From Desulfobacterales bacterium (GTDB lineage: Bacteria; Desulfobacterota; Desulfobacteria; Desulfobacterales; JAUWMJ01): DNA of 7,607 nt. Shown one piece after another: positions 1 to 5,537 of the stretch; the first letter of the stretch is position 1, and the number at the start of each line of letters is the position of its first letter. The position numbers and the translations under genes are program-made. The notes beneath the pieces were generated by a model that was not told where the DNA came from, did no database searches, and saw nothing but the letters and a program-made list of their open reading frames with translations. The stretch spans positions 1-7,607 of the forward strand of contig JAUWMJ010000134.1 in the NCBI GenBank assembly GCA_030613225.1. Reading direction: 5' to 3'.

Positions 1-120
1 AAACTCCATGGTTGTATAGTCATCATTAAGGAGCAGTACCCTGTACATGGAAGGTTCGGCAATGTCATCCCGTGTTTCAGTGAGTACATCCCCTTCTGTT
101 TCAGGATTATAGTCGTTCAT
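1..120 (-). CDS. clpS: ATP-dependent Clp protease adaptor ClpS, N-terminal 40 residues (gene runs off the window)
   Basis: The minus strand from the ATG at 120-118 reads without a stop to the window edge, giving 40 residues. Residues 24-40 read PSMYRVLLLNDDYTTMEF, the start of the ClpS core; E. coli ClpS has PSMYKVILVNDDYTPMEF there. ClpS binds the N-domain of the ClpA/ClpC unfoldase and hands over N-degron substrates. The visible N-D-D segment belongs to the substrate-binding pocket; the remaining pocket residues lie outside the window. The first 23 residues are acidic and polar, as in the flexible ClpS N-terminal extension. A TAG lies in frame directly before the ATG, so the start cannot be further upstream. 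Only a weak GGAA (129-132) precedes it by 8 nt. The gene begins 21 bp after the secA stop with no hairpin between, so co-transcription, perhaps with translational coupling, is likely. Many genomes place clpS beside clpA; the next gene is not visible here. Confidence 0.92.
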   Translation of the reverse strand, partial: MNDYNPETEGDVLTETRDDIAEPSMYRVLLLNDDYTTMEF

Positions 121-141
121 CTATTTATTTCCAACAAAAAA

Positions 142-2667
142 CTATCTTCCGCAGCATTTTTTATATTTTTTCCCGCTTCCGCATGGACACGGGGCGTTTC
201 GACCAATTTTTTTCTCAGCCCGTTTGACCGGCTTTTTCCTTGCAGGTGCATCTCCGCTGGAAAATGTAAGGTTCTGCTCTTTGGGCTTTCTTAGATCATC
301 TATTTTTTCAGATTCAGCTATTTGAATTCTGAAAAGTATCCCCAGGGTCTCTTCTTTTATACTTGAAATCATGCCCTGAAACAATTCAAAACCCTCTTTT
401 TTATAAACAAGCAGTGGATTCTGCTGGGCATAACCCCTTAGGCCGATACCCTCTTTCAGGTGATCCATTGACAGAAGATGATCTTTCCACAGGTTATCTA
501 CGGTTTGCAACATGACAACGCGTTCAAGCTGTCTGAAGTCTTCTTCACCGATTATTGCTTCTCTTTGGTTATATATCTCAAGGGCGGATTCATAAATAAG
601 CTGAGTAAGCCCGTCTCTATTCAGTCCGTCAAGTGTATCTTCATCAAAAGAATTCAACCTGAAGTTAAACTGTTTGTAAACAGCTTCATTTAACCCTTTC
701 ATGTCCCAATCTTCGGGAAGGTTTTTTTCCTCTGCAAACATATCAGCTGTTATTTCCGCCTTCTCGCTGATCATATCTTCTATGGACGATTTCAGGCTTT
801 TCCCCATAAGGGCTTCACGTCGCTGGTTGTAGATGACTTCACGCTGCTGGTTCATTACATCATCATACTCGATGAGTTGTTTTCTGATGTCAAAATTGTG
901 TCCTTCGACCTTTGCCTGAGCATTTTCAATCGCCCTGCTTATCAGGTTGTGTTCGATGGGCTCCCCTTCTTCCATGCCCAGTTTCTCCATTATGCCGGTA
1001 ATACGTTCCCCACCGAATATCCGGAGAAGATCATCCTCAAGGGCAAGGTAAAACCGCGATGAGCCTGGATCACCCTGCCTTCCGGAACGTCCCCTGAGCT
1101 GGTTGTCTATGCGGCGGCTCTCATGTCTTTCAGTTCCGATTATACGAAGACCTCCCAGATCCGTCACACCTTCACCCAGGACAATATCTGTTCCCCTGCC
1201 CGCCATATTGGTTGAAATCGTCACACCCCCTTTCTGACCGGCCATGGCAATAATTTCGGCTTCTTTTTCATGGTTTTTTGCATTCAGGACTGTATGCTTT
1301 ATTCCACGTTTTTTCAGCTTTTTGCTCAGGTCTTCTGAAACGTCAATCGAGATTGTACCAACCAGAACCGGCTGTCCCTTTTGATGCAACTGTTCGATTT
1401 CATCCATGACTGCATCAAATTTTTCCCTTCTGGTTTTGTATATAGAATCAGGGAAATCATCCCTGATCATGGGCATGTTCGTGGGAATAACTGATACATC
1501 AAGGTCGTAAATCTTTTTGAACTCAGCTGCTTCCGTATCTGCAGTTCCGGTCATGCCGGCAAGTTTATTATACATTCTGAAATAATTCTGGAAGGTGACA
1601 GTTGCAAGGGTCTGGTTCTCATTTTCTATCCTTACATTTTCTTTGGCTTCAAGTGCCTGGTGCAAACCTTCACTGTAGCGGCGTCCAGGCATCAAACGCC
1701 CTGTAAACTCATCTACAATAATTACTTCACCATTTTTAACAATATAATCTACATCCCGCTTAAAAAGCGTATGCGCTTTTAATGCCTGGTTTATATGGTG
1801 AAGCAACTCTATGTTTTTATGATCGTACAGATTATCAACTTGCAGGATATTCTCGGCCCGTGCAACGCCTTCCTCGGTTAATACGGCTGCCCTGGCTTTT
1901 TCATCAATTGTATAATCCTTGTCTTTAGCAAGCCGTGGAATGATGCCGTTTACCTGGTAGTACAGATCAGTCGATTTTTCGGCAGGACCGGAAATTATAA
2001 GGGGTGTCCTGGCCTCATCAACAAGAATACTGTCAACCTCATCTACAATTGCAAAATTTAGTTCACCCTGTACAACCGACTCGAGGTCGAACTTCATATT
2101 ATCCCGCAGGTAATCGAACCCGAACTCATTATTTGTTCCGTACGTAATATCTGCACCGTATGCTGCCTTGCGCTCTTCATCGTCGAGACCGTGCAGAATG
2201 CTGCCAACTGAAAGACCCAGAAAATTATATATATGACCCATCCACTCTGTATCACGCCTGGCCAGGTAATCATTTACCGTAATAATATGAACACCTTTAC
2301 CGGAAAGGGCGTTCAGATAGGCAGGAAGAGTGGCAGCCAGCGTCTTTCCCTCACCTGTTTTCATTTCAGCAATCTTGCCTTGATGAAGGACAATTCCACC
2401 AACAAGCTGCGCGTCAAAATGTCGCATTTTAAGTGTGCGCACTGAAGCTTCTCTCACCGTTGCAAAAGCAGCAGGAAGGATGTCATCAAGAGATTCGCCA
2501 TTTTCAAGGCGCTGTCTGAATAAGACAGCCTGAGCTCTGAGCTGTTCGTCGCTTAATGCTTGAATTTCCGGTTCAAATGCGTTAATATTTTCAATTGTGG
2601 GTTGAAGCTTTTTTAGTTCCCGATCGTTTTTGCTGCCAAAGACCTTTGTTAATAAACTCGTGATCAT
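142..2667 (-). CDS. secA: Preprotein translocase ATPase SecA
   Basis: SecA is the cytosolic, membrane-associated ATPase that drives unfolded preproteins through SecYEG. The 841-residue product is complete; E. coli SecA has 901 and B. subtilis 841. Visible motifs in order: Walker A MKTGEGKT (102-109), Walker B DEVD (209-212) in NBD1, the preprotein cross-linking domain from about 220 to 365, TNMAGRGTD (486-494) and [13 protein letters not shown] (523-535) in NBD2. The helical scaffold and wing region follow, with the scaffold motif near YDDVMNQQR (601-609). The C-terminal zinc-binding tail [13 protein letters not shown] (827-839) has ligands C827, C829, C838 and C839 and is the SecB/phospholipid-binding type. 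A lysine- and arginine-rich linker (about 810-823) precedes it. The ATG at 2667-2665 fits known SecA N-termini ([17 protein letters not shown]) and has a perfect AGGAGG, though 12 nt away. The stop is TAG. No frameshift or missing key residue is seen. Confidence 0.99.
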   Translation of the reverse strand: MITSLLTKVFGSKNDRELKKLQPTIENINAFEPEIQALSDEQLRAQAVLFRQRLENGESLDDILPAAFATVREASVRTLKMRHFDAQLVGGIVLHQGKIAEMKTGEGKTLAATLPAYLNALSGKGVHIITVNDYLARRDTEWMGHIYNFLGLSVGSILHGLDDEERKAAYGADITYGTNNEFGFDYLRDNMKFDLESVVQGELNFAIVDEVDSILVDEARTPLIISGPAEKSTDLYYQVNGIIPRLAKDKDYTIDEKARAAVLTEEGVARAENILQVDNLYDHKNIELLHHINQALKAHTLFKRDVDYIVKNGEVIIVDEFTGRLMPGRRYSEGLHQALEAKENVRIENENQTLATVTFQNYFRMYNKLAGMTGTADTEAAEFKKIYDLDVSVIPTNMPMIRDDFPDSIYKTRREKFDAVMDEIEQLHQKGQPVLVGTISIDVSEDLSKKLKKRGIKHTVLNAKNHEKEAEIIAMAGQKGGVTISTNMAGRGTDIVLGEGVTDLGGLRIIGTERHESRRIDNQLRGRSGRQGDPGSSRFYLALEDDLLRIFGGERITGIMEKLGMEEGEPIEHNLISRAIENAQAKVEGHNFDIRKQLIEYDDVMNQQREVIYNQRREALMGKSLKSSIEDMISEKAEITADMFAEEKNLPEDWDMKGLNEAVYKQFNFRLNSFDEDTLDGLNRDGLTQLIYESALEIYNQREAIIGEEDFRQLERVVMLQTVDNLWKDHLLSMDHLKEGIGLRGYAQQNPLLVYKKEGFELFQGMISSIKEETLGILFRIQIAESEKIDDLRKPKEQNLTFSSGDAPARKKPVKRAEKKIGRNAPCPCGSGKKYKKCCGR

Positions 2668-2679
2668 TTATATATTATT

Positions 2680-2685
2680 CCTCCT
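2680..2685 (-). promoter_or_regulatory. Ribosome binding site of secA
   Basis: Minus-strand AGGAGG, a full Shine-Dalgarno core, lies 12 nt before the secA ATG, longer than the usual 5-9 nt. The spacer is almost all A and T. No other start codon in frame lies between, and the N-terminal sequence matches SecA from the first residues, so the long spacing appears real. Confidence 0.75.
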
Positions 2686-2730
2686 GGAAAATTATTTGAA
2701 AAATGAAGTCCGGGGACAAGAATGCAACCT

Positions 2731-2762
2731 TGAACCCCTGAACCTTTGAACCCGTGAACAGT
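2731..2762. repeat. 8-bp tandem repeat TGAACCNN, four copies
   Basis: Four head-to-tail units: TGAACCCC (2731-2738), TGAACCTT (2739-2746), TGAACCCG (2747-2754) and TGAACAGT (2755-2762). TGCAACCT at 2723-2730 sits exactly one period earlier and may be a decayed fifth copy. The array lies in the 149-bp divergent gap between secA and the CapA-family gene. Its role is unknown; it could be a neutral microsatellite-like array or a binding-site array. Confidence 0.75.
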
Positions 2763-2768
2763 TAGATA

Positions 2769-2777
2769 ATTGTAACA
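2769..2777 (-). promoter_or_regulatory. Possible extended -10 promoter for secA
   Basis: Minus-strand TGTTACAAT combines an extended -10 (TGN) with TACAAT, five of six matches to TATAAT. No good -35 is seen at 16-18 bp, which is acceptable for extended -10 promoters. It would give a secA leader of roughly 95 nt that contains the TGAACC array. It is a weak prediction from one short motif. Confidence 0.35.
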
Positions 2778-2816
2778 CGTTAGCCTGTTAAAATAAAGGA
2801 GCAATTTGAAACCGAT

Positions 2817-3854
2817 ATGATAAAAATAATATCTTTTATTGCCTTTCTTATATTAATAACCTCAAATCCGGTTTTGTCAAAATCAAAAGAAGAAATTTCA
2901 CTTATCGCTGTCGGCGATATTATGATGGGAACCGATTTTCCTGACAGATACAAAATACTGCCACCGGAAAACGGAAAGGATTTGTTCATTCATGTTGAGA
3001 ACCTTCTTATAAAAGGAGACCTTGTCTTTGGAAATCTGGAACAGGTCCTTATTGATGGTGGTAAATGCGCAAAAGATATCAATGCCCCTAATATCTGGGC
3101 TTTTAAATGTCCTGTTAAGTTCGCACCCAATCTTGCAAAAGCCCATTTTAATATTATGAGTATCGCCAACAACCATGCCTGGGATTTTGGTAAAGAAGGT
3201 GTACAAAGTACCATGAGAGCCCTGGATTCAGTAAAAATAAAACACTCCGGTCCAAAGGGCGATATAGCAAAAATCTCAATTAACGGTATCCGTATCGGTC
3301 TCATTGCATTCTCAACAAATGACAATGGATATAATCTTTTAAATATCAACGATGCAAAAGGCTTCATCAGCGATATTTCTAAAGAATTTGATATTTTTAT
3401 TGTCTCCTTTCACGGCGGAACAGAAGGAATTAAAGCTCTGCATACAAGGAATCAAGAGGAATATCTTGGAAGAGAACCCAGGGGAAACGTTATTCGTTTT
3501 TCTCACATGGCCATCGACAGCGGTGCCGATCTTGTAATTGGACACGGTCCTCATGTACCAAGAGCCATGGAATTTTATAAGGACAAACTTATAGCATATT
3601 CTCTTGGCAACTTTTGCACATACGGTATTATCTCAATAAAAAAAGAAAAAGGAATCGCACCTGTTTTAGAGGTTGTTTTAGATAAAAATGGAAATTTTAT
3701 AAGAGGAAAGATATACTCCTTTAAACAAATATACCCTGGATATCCTGTTCCGGATAAAAACAACCGGGCATCGACATTGATACGATCATTAAGTCAAACC
3801 GATTTCCCTGAAAACAATATCAGGATTGATGAGAAGGGAAATATTACAAAATAA
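2817..3854 (+). CDS. Exported CapA-family (PGA_cap) metallophosphoesterase-like protein
   Basis: The 345-residue product starts with a Sec signal peptide: K3, a hydrophobic stretch at about 4-20, and probable cleavage near S21-K22. The rest is one CapA/PGA_cap domain of the calcineurin-like phosphoesterase superfamily. Family motifs: GDIMMG (33-38, metal-binding D34), NLE (73-75), IANNHAWDFG (116-125, N119 and H120), SFHGGTE (197-203), GHGPHV (242-247) and the YSLGNF block (261-266). HGGTE replaces the more usual HWGxE, with the histidine kept. C83 and C98 could form a disulfide outside the cytoplasm. CapA itself takes part in poly-gamma-glutamate synthesis or anchoring, but most stand-alone homologues have no known substrate and no capB/capC lies nearby. 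An AAGGAG (2796-2801) lies 15 nt before the ATG, unusually far. The gene stands opposite to its neighbours secA and M23 and looks AT-richer than secA in sampled lines (GC not computed overall). The family call is secure; the function is not. Confidence 0.93.
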   Translation: MIKIISFIAFLILITSNPVLSKSKEEISLIAVGDIMMGTDFPDRYKILPPENGKDLFIHVENLLIKGDLVFGNLEQVLIDGGKCAKDINAPNIWAFKCPVKFAPNLAKAHFNIMSIANNHAWDFGKEGVQSTMRALDSVKIKHSGPKGDIAKISINGIRIGLIAFSTNDNGYNLLNINDAKGFISDISKEFDIFIVSFHGGTEGIKALHTRNQEEYLGREPRGNVIRFSHMAIDSGADLVIGHGPHVPRAMEFYKDKLIAYSLGNFCTYGIISIKKEKGIAPVLEVVLDKNGNFIRGKIYSFKQIYPGYPVPDKNNRASTLIRSLSQTDFPENNIRIDEKGNITK

Positions 3855-3913
3855 CCCTTGAAAGGTAACGTTTTTAGCGATTGCAGGTATTTTTTCTTTA
3901 AAGCAGAGATTGA

Positions 3914-4831
3914 TTAATTAAGTATATATTTTTCAGGATTAACCGGAATTCCGTTAAGATGAACTTCATAATGGACATGGTTACCTGTACTTCTCCCTGT
4001 ATTTCCAATCAGTGCAATGGTATCCCCACGTTTAACCTTATCATTACGCTTTACCAGCATCTTCTCCGTATGTGCATAGCGGGTAACCATTCCATGTCCG
4101 TGATCTATCACAACGACATTTCCATAAGCTCCTTTTTTACCGGCAAATGTTACTGTACCATTTGCTGTAGCAATTATGGGAGTCCCTTTCCGGTTTGCAA
4201 TATCAAAACCTTTATGAAACTCACGCCGGCCGGTAAATGGTGATGTCCGATATCCGAACCTTGAAGTTGTCCATCCTGTTGCCGGACGTATGGCCGGTGT
4301 AGAAGCCAGAATATTCTGTTGCTCTTTAATATACTTAAAAAGAGATTCGAACCCATTGTTTTGATTGGTTGTGGCCAGATCGAGCTGGTTAATCTGCTCA
4401 TGCATCTCTCGCATCAGGCTGTTATGTTTTTTCGAAAGTGGAATTTGTGCGACCATATCTTCAGGTATTGAACCACCCACACCAAAGAGGCTGTTCTGGT
4501 CGTTTTTTTTCTCAATATTTGCAATTATCCGTAATTTATTCTCAAAATTATTAAGATCGACCAGCTTTAATTTTAAAGAAGTAATCTCTCCCGCAAATTG
4601 CTGAATTTGTTTTCGCTGGTTTTCAATCTCACTCAGTTGGCTGGAAATTTTTATACTGTTGTCTCCGGTCTTCGTCGAAATCTTTTTTAGATTTAAGTAA
4701 TCGTACATCACGATGCCGAATATTATCAGACAAGCTGAGATAAAAACCCTTAAAAATGAAGTGGGAATAGATATTTGTCTTGCCGGAGAGCCTGAATTAT
4801 TCAGGATAAAAAAGGATGTTTTTTTTCGCAT
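3914..4831 (-). CDS. Membrane-anchored M23 (LytM-type) peptidoglycan endopeptidase
   Basis: The 305-residue product has a basic N-terminus, one membrane segment (about 25-44, no lipobox or obvious cleavage site), a probable coiled coil (about 56-105), a linker, and a C-terminal M23 domain (about 183-303). The zinc and catalytic set is complete: H206 and D210 in HKGFD, H254 in RYAH, and H285 and H287 in NHVHYEV. By analogy with LytM, H206, D210 and H287 bind zinc and H254 and H285 are catalytic. It should therefore be an active hydrolase that cuts peptide cross-links in periplasmic murein, tethered to the inner membrane. The layout also resembles EnvC/NlpD-type amidase activators, but those usually lack the complete zinc site. 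The ATG at 4831-4829 has only a weak CAGGG 10 nt upstream. It is the first gene downstream of the c-di-GMP riboswitch and terminator. I recall M23 genes next to secA in related bacteria; here the CapA-family gene separates them. Confidence 0.95.
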   Translation of the reverse strand: MRKKTSFFILNNSGSPARQISIPTSFLRVFISACLIIFGIVMYDYLNLKKISTKTGDNSIKISSQLSEIENQRKQIQQFAGEITSLKLKLVDLNNFENKLRIIANIEKKNDQNSLFGVGGSIPEDMVAQIPLSKKHNSLMREMHEQINQLDLATTNQNNGFESLFKYIKEQQNILASTPAIRPATGWTTSRFGYRTSPFTGRREFHKGFDIANRKGTPIIATANGTVTFAGKKGAYGNVVVIDHGHGMVTRYAHTEKMLVKRNDKVKRGDTIALIGNTGRSTGNHVHYEVHLNGIPVNPEKYILN

Positions 4832-4976
4832 GATAAATTAACCCTGTAAAATTAATATTTTTTAGTTAATCCCCCGCTCCTGCAATCTTGCCATTATCTG
4901 CCAAGCATGATTTTATGAAGCATATAAAGTCTTTGTTTTCAGTGGTTTATGCTGAATTCAAAAAATTCAAATTCGT

Positions 4977-5005
4977 TCAATATCATATTCCAATGAACGT
5001 GTCAA
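4977..5005 (-). promoter_or_regulatory. Possible internal sigma70 promoter for the M23 gene
   Basis: Minus-strand TTGACA (5000-5005) is a perfect -35 box. With a 17-bp spacer the -10 would be TATTGA (4977-4982), which matches only three of six consensus positions. The site lies downstream of the riboswitch terminator, so transcripts from it would escape c-di-GMP control. The poor -10 keeps confidence low. Confidence 0.3.
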
Positions 5006-5024
5006 GTCTGCAAAACCCATTTTA

Positions 5025-5040
5025 TGTTGATTTTTCAACA
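5025..5040. repeat. Perfect 6-bp inverted repeat upstream of the possible M23 promoter
   Basis: TGTTGA, four T, TCAACA form a perfect short palindrome 20 bp upstream of the TTGACA at 5000-5005. No T-tract follows on either strand, so it is not an intrinsic terminator. It could be an operator or just an RNA hairpin in the leader. Confidence 0.35.
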
Positions 5041-5104
5041 AAATAGGCTTTTATCCATTCATCGGCACAATACGGTTATTACTTGAGATAAAATTATTAT
5101 TTTT

Positions 5105-5139
5105 AAAAAAAAAGCCTTTGGGCGTCTGCACCCAAAGGC
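5105..5139 (-). terminator. Strong intrinsic terminator forming the riboswitch expression platform
   Basis: On the minus strand the arms GCCUUUGGGU and GCCCAAAGGC form a 10-bp stem (nine Watson-Crick pairs plus one U-G) with a 6-nt loop GCAGAC, followed at once by nine U (5105-5113). There is no T-tract on the other strand, so it acts only on minus-strand transcription. It begins one nucleotide after the probable 3' P1 strand of the aptamer, the usual position for a transcription-attenuation platform. Confidence 0.93.
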
Positions 5140-5140
5140 A

Positions 5141-5247
5141 TTGTATTAACCAGCCTTCGGCAACCTGGCTGTCGTGGCCTTTCGGCTGTAGACCCATGGT
5201 TTTGCGTCGCCGCCTTTCGGTGACTTTGCCCTTTCGTATTACACAAA
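5141..5247 (-). promoter_or_regulatory. Cyclic di-GMP-I riboswitch aptamer (GEMM-I)
   Basis: The minus strand carries the conserved elements of this class in order: GGGCAAA (5225-5231), a hairpin GUCACC-GAAA-GGCGGC (5209-5224) with a GNRA tetraloop, GACGCAAA (5201-5208) and the GGGUCUA segment of the second helix. A second stem capped by GAAA (5176-5186), ACGACAGCC and a closing GGUUGCC follow; AACC (5198-5201) pairs with GGUU (5162-5165). An outer P1 may form from UUGUGU (5241-5246) and AUACAA (5141-5146). The GGG before CAAA keeps G where, as I recall, the cGAMP-sensing variants common in Geobacter carry A. Cyclic di-GMP is therefore the likelier ligand. A promoter lies just upstream and an intrinsic terminator just downstream, so it is a complete attenuator whose first target is the M23 endopeptidase gene. 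The class call rests on motif recognition, not a covariance model. Confidence 0.93.
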
Positions 5248-5255
5248 TTTCTATA

Positions 5256-5284
5256 ATTTTATTACAAATAAAGTGCTTTGTCAA
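5256..5284 (-). promoter_or_regulatory. Sigma70-type promoter of the riboswitch transcript
   Basis: Minus-strand TTGACA (5279-5284, consensus) and TAAAAT (5256-5261, five of six) are separated by exactly 17 bp. The predicted start is near 5249, which puts the first P1 strand of the aptamer at the very 5' end of the RNA. This placement supports both the promoter and the riboswitch call. Confidence 0.85.
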
Positions 5285-5307
5285 GAGAAATGTCGAATTT
5301 TTAAGGG

Positions 5308-5339
5308 AAAAACCTTGTATTACTTTTGTAGTACACAAG
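5308..5339 (-). terminator. Intrinsic terminator after folD, upstream of the riboswitch promoter
   Basis: On the minus strand CUUGUGUACU pairs with AGUAAUACAAG (10 bp with one bulged A and one G-U), with loop ACAAA, followed by G and five U (5308-5312). It lies between folD and the -35 box at 5284, so it would separate folD transcription from the riboswitch unit. Its sequence is close to the two edges of the riboswitch joined together. Stability is moderate because the stem is AU-rich. Confidence 0.6.
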
Positions 5340-5461
5340 ATTTTTTCATAAAAAATAAATCTAATGAGAAACGTGCCAGGCGGATATTTTCAGAAAAAAG
5401 CTTTTAATCACAATATACAGTTATTAAAATCGGAATAATTTCTATATGTCGTGGTTATAAT

Positions 5462-5537
5462 TAGCCCGACAACGCAACTTGCCAGTTTTATTTAGCAGCA
5501 GCTCCTTTTTGTGTCTTGCGATATTGTTGCAGGGCTA
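5462..5537 (-). repeat. Long-range inverted repeat in the folD 3' region
   Basis: On the minus strand UAGCCCUGCAAC (5526-5537, beginning with the folD stop codon) can pair with GUUGUCGGGCUA (5462-5473): 11 of 12 positions pair, one as G-U. A nested CGCAA/UUGCG pairing extends it inside the 52-nt loop. No T-tract follows, so it is not a simple terminator. It may protect the folD mRNA 3' end or be a remnant of a repeat. The stretch between it and the terminator at 5339 is AT-rich and shows nothing else I can support. Confidence 0.5.

Larger units (their letters stand above)
4832..5104 (-). other. Long AT-rich leader between the riboswitch terminator and the M23 gene
   Basis: This 273-nt stretch follows the riboswitch terminator on the minus strand and contains no convincing gene. 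The longest ATG-led reading I noted is 17 codons (from about 5018, MGFADLTRSLEYDIERI) with no ribosome binding site. It does hold a promoter-like pair (4977-5005), a perfect 6-bp inverted repeat TGTTGA/TCAACA (5025-5040) and an isolated G-rich tract GGAGCGGGGGA (4870-4880). ATTAAC (4865-4870) can pair with GTTAAT (4837-4842) just before the M23 start. If the riboswitch controls M23, all of this is 5' untranslated RNA. Confidence 0.6.

Noticed and set aside
2990..3367. 125-codon minus-strand frame inside the CapA-family gene
   Set aside because: It lies wholly within a gene with clear family motifs and shows no recognisable protein features.
3853..3880. Bidirectional terminator between the CapA-family and M23 genes
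   Set aside because: The ACC(CUUGAAA)GGU type stem has only 3-6 weak pairs in either direction; the nearby T-runs alone are not enough.
4967..5020. 17-codon minus-strand frame (MGFADLTRSLEYDIERI) in the M23 leader
   Set aside because: There is no ribosome binding site, it is very short, and the perfect TTGACA inside it is as likely a promoter element; not enough to call a leader peptide.
5051..5338. 95-codon minus-strand open frame (starts MCTTKVIQG)
   Set aside because: It runs straight through the terminator, promoter and riboswitch aptamer, has no ribosome binding site and reads as low-complexity, nonprotein-like sequence.
5360..5400. TGGCACG on the minus strand near 5370-5380 as a sigma54 promoter
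   Set aside because: The -24 part fits, but the required GC at the -12 position is absent.
5393..5406. AAAAGCTTTT palindrome as a terminator
   Set aside because: It is a simple palindrome with no loop and only A-U pairs beside one GC step; it cannot form a stable hairpin.
5462..5537. Integron attC-like site
   Set aside because: The arms do not match the RYYYAAC and GTTRRRY ends of attC sites, and there is no integrase or cassette context.
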